From Streptomyces sp. NBC_00457 (GTDB taxonomy: Bacteria; Actinomycetota; Actinomycetes; Streptomycetales; Streptomycetaceae): 64,000 bases of DNA. The position numbers and the translations under genes were made by a program. Location of the stretch: positions 9,486,001-9,550,000 of the forward strand of contig NZ_CP107905.1 of assembly GCF_036014015.1 (NCBI RefSeq). Reading direction: 5' to 3'. Shown here piece by piece: positions 56,955-64,000 of this stretch; within the stretch, counting starts at the first letter, position 1; each line of letters opens with the position of its first letter. The notes beneath the pieces are model-generated. The model was not told the origin of the DNA and did not search any database. It saw only the letters and a list, made by a program, of their open reading frames with translations.

Positions 56955-58424
56955 ATGACCTCGACCACGTACACCTCCCGCGTCTTCCCGCTCGAAACCA
57001 TGGACGTCCCCGGCGGCACGGAGACCATCCTGCGCGGCGGCCGGCATCTCTTTCCGCTGCTGCCGCAGGCCTTCGCCGGAGTGCGCCGCATCGGCGTCAT
57101 CGGCTGGGGCCCGCAGGGCCGCGCCCAGGCCCTCAACCTGAGGGACTCGCTGGCCGGTACGGACATCCGGGTCGCCGTCGGACTGCGCCCCGGCTCCCGC
57201 TCGGCCGCCGACGCCCGCGCTCACGGCTTCACCGAGGAGACCGGCACGCTCGGCGACTGGCTGGCGGTGACCGCCGACAGCGATCTGGTGATCCTGCTGA
57301 TCGCGGACGCCGCGCTCGCCGCCCATCACCCGGAGATCTTCAGCGCGTTGCAGCCGGGCGCCGCGATCGGCCTCTCGCACGGCTTCCTGCTCGGCCACCT
57401 CCGCGAGACCGGCGGCGACTTCCCGCCCGGACACCCGGTGATCGCCGTGTGCCCCAAGGGCATGGGCGACTCCGTGCGCCGCCTGTACCAGCAGGGCGCG
57501 GAGATCAACGGCGCCGGGATCAACAGCAGTTTCGCCGTGCACGCCGACCCCGACGGCCGGGCCACGGACCTCGCGCTCGGCTGGTCCGTGGCGCTCGGCT
57601 CGCCGTACACCTTCCGCACCACCCTGGACAGCGAGTACCTCTCCGACATCGTCGGCGAACGCGCCATCCTCCTCGGCGGCGTCCACGGCATCGTCGAGAG
57701 CCTGTACACCCGCTGCCGCCTCGCCGGAGACGACGAGGTGACGGCGTACGAACGCTCCTGCGAGAACATCACCGGCCCCATCGCCCGCGCGATTTCCCGC
57801 GCCGGATTGCGCGCGGTGCGCGAGGGCCTGGACACGGCCGGACGGGACGTCTTCGACCGCGCGTACACGGCGACGTACCGACCGGCCCGCGAGATCATCA
57901 CGGAGATCTACGACGAGGTCGCCGACGGCACCGAGCTGCGCAGCGTGATCCTGGCCGAGCGGCGCCTCGGCGCCCGCCCGATGAGCGAGATCGGCGGCTC
58001 GCCGATGTGGGCGGCGGGTGAGCGGGTGCGGTCCCGGCGAGCCGAGCGCGACCTGCCCGTGGACCCGTTCACCGCCGGTGTCTTCGTGGCGACCATGACC
58101 GCGCAGATCGACGAGTTCGCCGAGCGCGGCCATCCCTGGTCGGAGATCGTCAACGAGTCGGTCATCGAGGCCGTCGACTCGCTGCTCCCGTACATGCACG
58201 CCCGGGACGTCGCCCACATGGTCGACAACTGCTCCCGCACGGCCCGCCTGGGCGCCCGCCGCTGGGGCCCACGCTTCCAGGCCGCCTACGAGCAGATCGC
58301 CTACCCCACCGCCCAACGCCCTGCGGACACGGCCCTGTTGACGGCCTTCGACACCCACCCCGCCCACGAGGCCCTGACCGCGGCGGCGAAGCTCCGGCCG
58401 TCGGTGGACATCGCCGTGGCCTAG
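56955..58424 (+). CDS. ilvC: Ketol-acid reductoisomerase, plant-type class II
   Basis: A 489-residue NADPH- and Mg-dependent enzyme of valine/isoleucine synthesis, converting 2-acetolactate to 2,3-dihydroxyisovalerate. The Rossmann motif is IGVIGWGPQGRAQALNLRDS, and VGLRPGSRS contains the NADPH-phosphate site. The metal-binding Asp/Glu residues sit around DIVGERAILLGGVHGIVE and SEIVNESVIEAVDS. At ~490 residues it is a class II enzyme, while the usual actinobacterial IlvC has about 335. Many stretches (GGRHLFPLLPQAF, VIAVCPKGMG, GINSSFAVH, MVDNCS.TARLG) follow the chloroplast enzyme, from memory. No ilvBN genes are adjacent, so it is likely a second isozyme. Confidence 0.92.
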   Translation: MTSTTYTSRVFPLETMDVPGGTETILRGGRHLFPLLPQAFAGVRRIGVIGWGPQGRAQALNLRDSLAGTDIRVAVGLRPGSRSAADARAHGFTEETGTLGDWLAVTADSDLVILLIADAALAAHHPEIFSALQPGAAIGLSHGFLLGHLRETGGDFPPGHPVIAVCPKGMGDSVRRLYQQGAEINGAGINSSFAVHADPDGRATDLALGWSVALGSPYTFRTTLDSEYLSDIVGERAILLGGVHGIVESLYTRCRLAGDDEVTAYERSCENITGPIARAISRAGLRAVREGLDTAGRDVFDRAYTATYRPAREIITEIYDEVADGTELRSVILAERRLGARPMSEIGGSPMWAAGERVRSRRAERDLPVDPFTAGVFVATMTAQIDEFAERGHPWSEIVNESVIEAVDSLLPYMHARDVAHMVDNCSRTARLGARRWGPRFQAAYEQIAYPTAQRPADTALLTAFDTHPAHEALTAAAKLRPSVDIAVA

Positions 58425-58478
58425 TCCGGTACGTGGCGGGAGCAGCGCGAGACAGCCCTCGTACTCCCGTGGAGGTAC

Positions 58479-58565
58479 ATGCACTGCCGCTGGCCGTACG
58501 ACGACCCGGACCCCTCCCCGGAGCCAGTCTCGAGACATCACCGGAAGACCCCTTTAGGGAGATGA
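58479..58565 (+). CDS. Possible 28-residue leader peptide
   Basis: ATG at 58479 with GGAGG four bases upstream, ending in TGA at 58563-58565, seven bases before the SHOCT gene start. The peptide is Pro/Asp/His/Arg-rich (begins MHCRWPYDDPD) and has no recognisable domain. It could be a leader peptide that couples or attenuates the downstream operon, or a chance ORF. Confidence 0.35.
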   Translation: MHCRWPYDDPDPSPEPVSRHHRKTPLGR

Positions 58566-58571
58566 ACCGAG

Positions 58572-58865
58572 ATGCAGACCCTGGCGAACTGGGACGGCGG
58601 ACCCGGCCCGTGGATTCTCTTCTTCCCGCTGATCTGGGCGGCTGTCGTCGTCGGCGCCGTCACGCTCCTGCGCCGCACCGTCTGGCGCGGCCGACGCGGA
58701 CCGTGGCGCCCGATGGACGACCACCGCCCGTCCGGCGACTCGCCGATCGCCATGCTCGGCCGGCGCTTCGCCTCCGGCGAGATCGACGAGGACGAGTACT
58801 GGCGCCGGCTCTCCGTCCTGGACGAGCAGTTCGGCCGCCACGCGGGCAAGGGCGGTGCGGCATGA
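58572..58865 (+). CDS. Small SHOCT-domain membrane protein
   Basis: A 97-residue protein. A single membrane segment (about residues 14-34) is followed by a basic stretch and a C-terminal SHOCT-like motif (AMLGRRFASGEIDEDEYWRR). SHOCT segments are short oligomerization or membrane-associated motifs. The stop overlaps the ATP-binding gene start (ATGA at 58862-58865), so it is co-translated with the ABC system and is probably an accessory subunit or regulator. Function is unknown. Confidence 0.82.
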   Translation: MQTLANWDGGPGPWILFFPLIWAAVVVGAVTLLRRTVWRGRRGPWRPMDDHRPSGDSPIAMLGRRFASGEIDEDEYWRRLSVLDEQFGRHAGKGGAA

Positions 58866-59611
58866 CGGTCACGACCGAAGTGCGTACGGCCGCACGCGTC
58901 GTCGACGCGGTGAAGGTGTACGGCGGTGGCGACACCGCCGTGCGCGCCCTGGACGGCGTGAGCGTCGGCTTCCCGGCCGGCCGCTTCACCGCGATCATGG
59001 GCCCCTCGGGCTCCGGCAAGTCGACCTTGATGCACTGCGCGGCCGGCCTCGACACCCTCACCTCGGGAGCCGCCTTCATCGGCGACACCGAGCTGGGCTC
59101 CCTCGACGACCGCCGCCTCACCCTTCTGCGCCGCGACCGCGTGGGCTTCGTGTTCCAGGCGTTCAACCTGGTGCCGACGCTCACCGTGGCCGAGAACATC
59201 ACGCTGCCGCTGGACCTGGCGGGCACCAAGGGCGACCCGGAGTGGACCGACGCGCTGATCGACGTCGTCGGCCTGCGCGACCGGCTGCACCACCGGCCCT
59301 CCGAGCTCTCCGGCGGGCAGCAGCAACGTGTCGCCGTGGCCCGGGCGTTCGCCGGACGACCCGACGTCGTCTTCGCCGACGAACCGACCGGCAACCTCGA
59401 CTCCCGTTCCGGCGAGGAGGTCCTGGGCCTGCTCGGCCGTGCCGTACGGCAGACGGCTCGCACGGTCGTCATGGTCACCCACGATCCGGCCGCCGCCGCC
59501 CACGCCGACGAGGTCGTCTTCCTCGCCGACGGACGCCTGGTCGACCGCATGGAATCGCCGACCGCCGACAAGATCCTGGACCGATTGAAAGCCTTCGAGG
59601 TGCCCTCATGA
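58862..59611 (+). CDS. MacB/LolD-type ABC ATPase
   Basis: A 249-residue cytoplasmic ATPase. Walker A is GPSGSGKST, the Q-loop lies in FVFQAFNLVPTLTVAEN, the signature is LSGGQQQRVAVARAF and Walker B is VVFADEPTGNLDSRSGEEV, the last typical of MacB/LolD/FtsE proteins. It starts at the ATG overlapping the SHOCT stop and ends overlapping the permease start (ATGA at 59608-59611). With the permease it forms a mechanotransmission-type ABC complex rather than a classical importer. Confidence 0.92.
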   Translation: MTVTTEVRTAARVVDAVKVYGGGDTAVRALDGVSVGFPAGRFTAIMGPSGSGKSTLMHCAAGLDTLTSGAAFIGDTELGSLDDRRLTLLRRDRVGFVFQAFNLVPTLTVAENITLPLDLAGTKGDPEWTDALIDVVGLRDRLHHRPSELSGGQQQRVAVARAFAGRPDVVFADEPTGNLDSRSGEEVLGLLGRAVRQTARTVVMVTHDPAAAAHADEVVFLADGRLVDRMESPTADKILDRLKAFEVPS

Positions 59612-62169
59612 ACGCCTCAGTACGCCTGAGCGTGTCCTCCTTGCGCGCCCACAAGCGCCGCTTCGCGGGTACGTTCCTCGCGGTGTTCCTCGGCGTGGCC
59701 TTCCTGGCCGGGACGCTCGTCATGGGCGACACGCTGCGCGCCAGCTTCGACACGATGTTCGGCAACGCGACGAGTGGCACCGATGCCGTGGTCCGCAGCG
59801 CCGACGCGATCACCACACCCGGCGAGAGCGAAGGCGTGCGGGAGCCGGTCGCCGCCGACCTGGTGGACAGCGTCGAGCAGGTCCCGGGCGTGGCGGCGGC
59901 CGTGCCCGACATCCAGGGCGCCGGCCAGCTCGTCGGCAAGGACGGCGACCCCGTCGGAGGCGCGGGCCCGCCCACCCTCGCCGGGAACTGGATCACCGAC
60001 CCCGACCTCAACTCGTACGAACTCGCCGAAGGCCGCGCCCCGGAGAAGTCCGGCGAGGTCGTCGTCAACCGCGGCGCCGCCGAGCGCGGCGACCTGAAGA
60101 TCGGCGACACGACGGTCCTGCGCACGCCCGACCCCGTACAGGTGACGATCGTCGGCCTCGCGACCTTCGGCGGCGAGGACGGCATGGCGCAGGTGACCTA
60201 CACCGGCATGACACGCGCAGACGCAGAGAAGTACCTGACAGCCAGGCCCGGCGAGGCGTCGAGCATCCTGGTCCGGGCCGGCCCCGGCGTGAGCGAGCGA
60301 GAACTGGTGGACCGCCTGACTCCCGTACTGCCGGGCGGAGTCGAGGCCATCACCGGCCAGGAGTCGGCCGAGGAGAACACGGAGATGATCTCCAGCCAGT
60401 TCCTGTCCATCTTCACCACCCTCCTCCTGGTGTTCTCCGGCATCGCCCTGCTCGTCGCGACCTTCTCCATCCACAACACCTTCGCGATCGTCGTCGCCCA
60501 ACGAACCCGCGAAAACGCCTTGTTGCGCGCACTCGGCGCCTCCCGCCGCCAGGTGACCGCCTCGACCCTGGTCGAGGCGAGCGTGGTGGCCGTGACGGCC
60601 TCGCTGGCAGGCCTGGCGGGCGGAATCTGCATCGCGGCCGCACTGCAGGCACTGTTCCCGGCGATCGGATTCCCCTTCCCCGAGGGCGACTTGGTCATCA
60701 GCGCGCTGTCCATGCTGCTACCGCTCGCGGTCGGCATCGTGGTCTGCCTCGGCTCCGCCCTGCTGCCTGCCGCACGCGCCGGCCACACGGCACCGCTGGC
60801 CGCGCTGCACGAGACCTCCGTAGACCACTCGGGCGCCTCCCGCCTCCGCGCCGTCCTCGGCTCGGGCCTGGCCGCCGTGGCCGTCGCCGTGACACTCACC
60901 GGCGTCCTGGCGACCCCGTCCATCTGGCTGGCCGCCACCGGCGCCGTCCTGGCCCTGGTCTCCTTCGTGGTCCTCGGCCCGGTCGCCTCCTCCACGGCCG
61001 TCCGCATCCTCGGCGGACCGCTCGACCGCCTCCGCGGCGTCACTGGTGGCCTCGCCCGGCGCAACGCCCTGCGCAGCCCCAAGCGGACGGCCGCGACCGC
61101 TAGTGCCCTGATGATCGGCGTGGCCGTGGTCTCGCTGTTCACGGTGTTCGGCGCCTCCCTGAAGGCGACCATGGACCAGACCGTGTCACGGTCCTTCGCC
61201 GGCGACATCGCCGTGAGCACCCCGTCCTTCGGCGCGGGCGGCAGCGGACTGAGCCCCCGCCTCGCCGGCGCCGTCCAGAACATCCCCGAGGTCGACACGG
61301 CCGTAGGCCTCGGCCGCGGAGTCGCCGAAGTCGACGGCAAGGGACGGGCCTTGACCGTCACCGACCCGATCGCCCTCGACCGCACCTTCGACCTCGGCAA
61401 GGTCGACGGCTCCCTGCGCGACCTCGGCACCGACGGCATCGCCCTCACCCGCAGCGAGGCCGACAAGCAGAACCTCACGACCGGCGACAAGACGCAACTC
61501 ACCTTCACCGACGGCAAGAAGGAGACCTTCACCGTCCGCGCGGTCTACGGCCAGTCCGAGATCGCAGGCGACTACGTCATCACCCGCGCCGCCTGGTCCC
61601 CGCACCGCACCCAGGACGCCGACACCCTGCTCGCCGTCTCCTTCAAGGACGGCGTGAGCATGGACGCGGGCAAGGCCGCGGTGCAGAAAGTGGCCGACCA
61701 CTACGGCAACCCGGAAGTCCAGACCCGCGACGAGTACGCGCAGTCCGCGGCAGGCGGCATCGACATGATGCTCACCCTCGTCTATGCCCTGCTCGCTCTA
61801 GCCGTCCTCATCGCGCTTCTCGGCATAGCCAACACCCTCACCCTGGCGATCCACGAACGCACCCGCGAACTGGGCCTCCTCCGTGCTGTCGGCCAGACCC
61901 GTCCCCAACTGCGCGCCATGGTCCGCTGGGAGTCCATCCTCGTAGCCGCCTTCGGCACAGTCGGCGGCCTCACCCTCGGCGCCTTCCTCGGCTGGACCCT
62001 GGTCAAGGCCTCCGACGGCGCAAGCGACAGCGCCTTCGCCTTCGCATTGCCGCCTTTCCAACTTGCGGTGGTGGCCTTGGTAGGTCTCGCGGCGGGAGCC
62101 CTCGCGGGCCTACGCCCGGCACGCCGAGCAGCCCGCCTGGACGTACTGAGGGCAATAGCCACCGAGTAA
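59608..62169 (+). CDS. FtsX-like ABC permease with two FtsX domains
   Basis: An 853-residue membrane protein. The first membrane segment (GTFLAVFLGVAFLAGTLVMG) is followed by a MacB periplasmic-core-like region (about residues 50-240). The first FtsX core of three membrane segments (about 265-390) contains ENALLRALGASRRQV. A second large extracytoplasmic region follows, and then a C-terminal FtsX core containing TRELGLLRAVGQTRPQL. This architecture occurs in actinobacterial transporters for lipids or antimicrobial peptides. Substrate unknown. It is the last gene of the operon. Confidence 0.9.
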   Translation: MNASVRLSVSSLRAHKRRFAGTFLAVFLGVAFLAGTLVMGDTLRASFDTMFGNATSGTDAVVRSADAITTPGESEGVREPVAADLVDSVEQVPGVAAAVPDIQGAGQLVGKDGDPVGGAGPPTLAGNWITDPDLNSYELAEGRAPEKSGEVVVNRGAAERGDLKIGDTTVLRTPDPVQVTIVGLATFGGEDGMAQVTYTGMTRADAEKYLTARPGEASSILVRAGPGVSERELVDRLTPVLPGGVEAITGQESAEENTEMISSQFLSIFTTLLLVFSGIALLVATFSIHNTFAIVVAQRTRENALLRALGASRRQVTASTLVEASVVAVTASLAGLAGGICIAAALQALFPAIGFPFPEGDLVISALSMLLPLAVGIVVCLGSALLPAARAGHTAPLAALHETSVDHSGASRLRAVLGSGLAAVAVAVTLTGVLATPSIWLAATGAVLALVSFVVLGPVASSTAVRILGGPLDRLRGVTGGLARRNALRSPKRTAATASALMIGVAVVSLFTVFGASLKATMDQTVSRSFAGDIAVSTPSFGAGGSGLSPRLAGAVQNIPEVDTAVGLGRGVAEVDGKGRALTVTDPIALDRTFDLGKVDGSLRDLGTDGIALTRSEADKQNLTTGDKTQLTFTDGKKETFTVRAVYGQSEIAGDYVITRAAWSPHRTQDADTLLAVSFKDGVSMDAGKAAVQKVADHYGNPEVQTRDEYAQSAAGGIDMMLTLVYALLALAVLIALLGIANTLTLAIHERTRELGLLRAVGQTRPQLRAMVRWESILVAAFGTVGGLTLGAFLGWTLVKASDGASDSAFAFALPPFQLAVVALVGLAAGALAGLRPARRAARLDVLRAIATE

Positions 62170-62182
62170 CGGCAAGGGCATT

Positions 62183-62455
62183 GGCTCTGTGCCGTTGCAG
62201 CAACGGCGATCTGGCTGTCACCGTCGCGCGCTGTGCTGGATGGCTCGGTCGCCTTCGGGGGCGCTTTATGCCGGTGTCGAGAGACCGACCGTGCTCGGCG
62301 CTGCGCGCCTCCGCGCGCTCGGTCTCTCGACACCGGCGCGCCCCCTGCGGCTCCCTCGCGGCCGGCGCGTTGGACCAGTGCATGTTGGTGGGCCCTTGCC
62401 GTCAGTCGGTGGCGAGGGCCCACCGGCGTTCAGGTGTGCCGGCTGGCACAGAGCC
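62183..62455. repeat. Palindrome-rich element with terminal inverted repeats
   Basis: The 319-base convergent gap 62170-62488 holds no gene. It contains matching ends GGCTCTGTGCC (62183-62193) and GGCACAGAGCC (62445-62455). Inside is a perfect 19-bp stem, GCCGGTGTCGAGAGACCGA (62270-62288) with 62319-62337, extended by GGGGGCGC/GCGCCCCC (62257-62264 and 62338-62345). A second hairpin, GTGGGCCCTTGCC with GGCGAGGGCCCAC, lies at 62388-62423. No transposase is present. It may be a non-autonomous transposable element or a compound terminator. Confidence 0.7.
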
Positions 62456-62488
62456 CCCCACAAGTCCCAAGCAAGCCCCTCAGCCCCC

Positions 62489-62998
62489 TCAAACGCCCGC
62501 ATCAACCGTACGCTCAACCTCCGCAAGGACACCCCGACTCGCCTCCCGCACCACCCGCCGAGGCGGACAAGCCGCCCCCACCCCCACCTCCGCCCGCACC
62601 CCCACCGGCGTCGGCAGCGTGAACCACACGACCTTGCCCGACTCCCCGTCCGGCCTGACCCCCCAGCTCTCGCTGACGGCAGCCACCATCGCCAGGCCGC
62701 GCCCGCACGTCGCGAGCGTGTCGGCGTCGCCGACCTCGGGAAGCCGTGGGTCGTGGTCGTGCACCGAGACCATGAGCCGGTCGAGCAGCAGCTCGATCTC
62801 CACGGTGCACATCTTGTCGGGCTGCGCATGCTGGTGGACGTTGGTCAGCAACTCGGTCACACCGAGCGCGGCCCGGTCGATCAGGGTGTCCAGATGCCAG
62901 TAGCGCAACTGTGCCGATACGATTCTGCGGACCTGTCCGATCCGCGACGGCAGGGCTTGGAGCTCCACCGTGCAGTGTCTGCTTGGGTGACTGATCAC
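62489..62998 (-). CDS. RsbW-like ATP-binding (HATPase_c) regulatory protein
   Basis: A 169-residue GHKL-type ATP-binding protein like the many anti-sigma-factor kinases of Streptomyces. The N-box is ALGVTELLTNVHQHA, with VSVHDHDPRLP and GRGLAMVAAVSESWGV as the ATP-lid and G motifs. The GTG at 62998 has GGGGAG seven bases upstream; earlier in-frame starts lack support. There is no adjacent sigma or anti-anti-sigma gene, so the partner is unknown. The C-terminus past residue ~150 is Ala/Val-rich and not conserved in pattern. Confidence 0.82.
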   Translation of the reverse strand: MISHPSRHCTVELQALPSRIGQVRRIVSAQLRYWHLDTLIDRAALGVTELLTNVHQHAQPDKMCTVEIELLLDRLMVSVHDHDPRLPEVGDADTLATCGRGLAMVAAVSESWGVRPDGESGKVVWFTLPTPVGVRAEVGVGAACPPRRVVREASRGVLAEVERTVDAGV

Positions 62999-63180
62999 GG
63001 CTGCGACTCCCCGACGTGAGGTGGGAAGAACACGAACGTACGGATCCAGCAGGATGCGTGCGTGGGACTGCCGCCTGCTGTCATGGCCGGCGGGCTGGTT
63101 CGCAGCGTTATCGCCGGTAAACCCAGAGTGACGTGAGACCAGCGTGACGCAAGGAGCGCCGTACCGCAACTCTTGGTAGT

Positions 63181-63504
63181 TCAGCGATTACGCCCCGCAG
63201 CCCTGCGCACCGCTTCGATGAACCGGCGTGCCGCGGGCGGCCCCGGCTCGCCCGGCGCGGGGTCGTGGTCGCCAAGGGTCAGCAGGTACCGCTTGCCGTT
63301 GAGGTCCGCCAGCGCCCGGTCCTCCGGCGCGAACCAGGGCCGGGACGCGCGCACCGCCTGGACCGGCGCGCTGTCGATCTCGCTGCCGTAACTGGTGAGC
63401 AGCTCCAGCCTGCCGCCGCTGATCCGGACCTGTCCGGCCCGGGTGAGCGAGCGCAGCCGCTTCCCGATCCGCACGCCCGTGGCCGTGAACTCCGGCTCCG
63501 CCAT
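63181..63504 (-). CDS. Small conserved-type hypothetical protein
   Basis: A 107-residue soluble, basic protein with no domain I recognise. It has predicted beta-strand-rich segments (VRISGGRLELLTSYGSEID and KRYLLTLGDHDP) and a basic C-terminal helix (ARRFIEAVRRAAGRNR). The ATG at 63504 follows a GGGGCGGGA stretch; reading further upstream gives low-complexity sequence. It is transcribed towards the RsbW-like gene, 182 bases upstream of that gene's start. Confidence 0.65.
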   Translation of the reverse strand: MAEPEFTATGVRIGKRLRSLTRAGQVRISGGRLELLTSYGSEIDSAPVQAVRASRPWFAPEDRALADLNGKRYLLTLGDHDPAPGEPGPPAARRFIEAVRRAAGRNR

Positions 63505-63575
63505 GCTGTCCCGCCCCCTCGTGCGCGTCGGTGCCGGCCGCGATCCCGCGTGGGCCGTGGCCGGCTCGTTTTCGT

Positions 63576-63620
63576 GATCCAGTGTGCGTCTATCCAGTGT
63601 GCGTCGATCCCGTGTGCGTC
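63576..63620 (+). repeat. Three 15-base tandem repeats
   Basis: GATCCAGTGTGCGTC, TATCCAGTGTGCGTC and GATCCCGTGTGCGTC occur head to tail. They lie in the 398-base region 63505-63902 between divergent genes. Apart from this array and the inverted repeat at 63817-63842 I see nothing coding there. Confidence 0.8.
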
Positions 63621-63816
63621 CTCGGACGGGGCCCGAGTCCCGTTCCGGACCGGCGTCCTGCCCGGGCCCGCCTCCCGTCCGGTGCAGTCTGCCCCCACCC
63701 GACGCAGAGCACCAGTGCGCACGTCCCGGTCGGAGCAGGCGCCCGCAGCACTTGCGCGAATGCGCCCCCCATGCCACCCCCAGCGTGGCCTTTGAGGTGC
63801 CCAAAGCCGCGTTTAT

Positions 63817-63842
63817 GCAGGTGAGAAGCGTGCGGAACCTGC
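63817..63842. promoter_or_regulatory. Inverted repeat upstream of the last gene
   Basis: GCAGGT (63817-63822) and ACCTGC (63837-63842) flank 14 bases, with AT-richer sequence (TTTAT, TTATGATC) on both sides. It ends 60 bases before the GTG at 63903 and could be a regulator site in that promoter. Confidence 0.4.
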
Positions 63843-63902
63843 TTATGATCGGTGCGACGGCCGCGCGAACCGCCGTGGACGACAGCCCTGAGGAGCAGCG
63901 CC

Positions 63903-64000
63903 GTGAAGACCTCCGCACACACCCCGACCGGCGTGACCCTCGACGTCGACCACAGCGACGCCACCTACCGCGGCTGGCTGAAAGAGGCCGTCCGCAAGGT
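63903..64000 (+). CDS. PLP-dependent cysteine synthase-like protein, N-terminus (partial)
   Basis: GTG start with GAGGAGC upstream; the frame stays open to the right edge, giving 32 residues. The stretch DVDHSDATYRGWLKEAVRKV resembles, from memory, the N-terminus of actinobacterial PLP-dependent cysteine synthase-family proteins, in which a lysine-bearing PLP domain follows. That domain lies outside the window, so the assignment is tentative. Confidence 0.5.
   Translation, partial: MKTSAHTPTGVTLDVDHSDATYRGWLKEAVRK

Noticed and set aside
62183..62455. Complete insertion sequence
   Set aside because: There is no transposase or transposase fragment in any frame within the 319-base gap.
63576..63620. 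CRISPR array
   Set aside because: The three 15-base units are directly adjacent with no spacers and there are no cas genes.

Overview
The window is high-GC, densely coded actinomycete DNA: GTG and ATG starts with GGAGG-type ribosome sites, ATGA-coupled operons, iron boxes of the DmdR/IdeR type, CsoR-type copper operators, and several proteins typical of Streptomyces (class F sortase, MmyB-type XRE regulator, RsbW-like ATPase). It is most probably a Streptomyces chromosome.

Layout. 1-3754: the end of a substrate-binding protein and a complete peptide/nickel-type ABC importer (two permeases, two ATPases). 3936-5410: a His/Asp-rich secreted protein and a class F sortase. 5524-9452: VOC-fold protein, DUF4328-like membrane protein, long-form GAPDH and a secreted glycerophosphodiesterase. 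9557-12873: copper P-type ATPase divergent from a secreted His-rich protein, with two CsoR-like operators between them.

12928-45371 is a nonribosomal hydroxamate-siderophore locus. From left to right it has a ferric-siderophore lipoprotein, two MDR-like ABC half-transporters, ornithine N5-monooxygenase, N5-hydroxyornithine formyltransferase, a FecCD-type importer (ATPase and two permeases), one giant NRPS (about 7347 residues, 23122-45165) and an MbtH protein. Four iron boxes sit at its promoters. The NRPS has six modules, two embedded N-methyltransferases, a terminal epimerization domain and no thioesterase. Binding-pocket residues read by eye give X(NMe)-Ser-hOrn(NMe)-Ser-Ser-Y, with X probably N5-formyl-N5-hydroxyornithine and Y probably N5-hydroxyornithine. 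The monooxygenase and formyltransferase make the precursors, the NRPS with MbtH assembles the peptide, and the lipoprotein with FecCD-type transporter brings the ferric complex back.

45374-64000 is ordinary accessory and housekeeping content: GH15 glucoamylase/trehalase; DeoR regulator with a divergent SIS protein and class II aldolase; two SAM methyltransferases; AlkB-like dioxygenase; ROK regulator; XRE regulator divergent from an SDR; LysR (IlvY-like) divergent from a plant-type ketol-acid reductoisomerase; a SHOCT/ABC/FtsX operon; an RsbW-like ATPase; a small hypothetical protein; and the start of a probable cysteine synthase-like gene.

The most unusual signals are: (i) a dispersed intergenic repeat present in frame inside the first methyltransferase domain of the NRPS; (ii) a threefold ~27-residue tandem repeat inside its second adenylation domain; (iii) a displaced catalytic His in its third condensation domain; (iv) near-identical DNA blocks shared by modules 4 and 5; (v) a heterodimeric ABC pair whose ATPase defects are exactly complementary; (vi) a plant-like KARI; and (vii) a 273-bp element with terminal inverted repeats.
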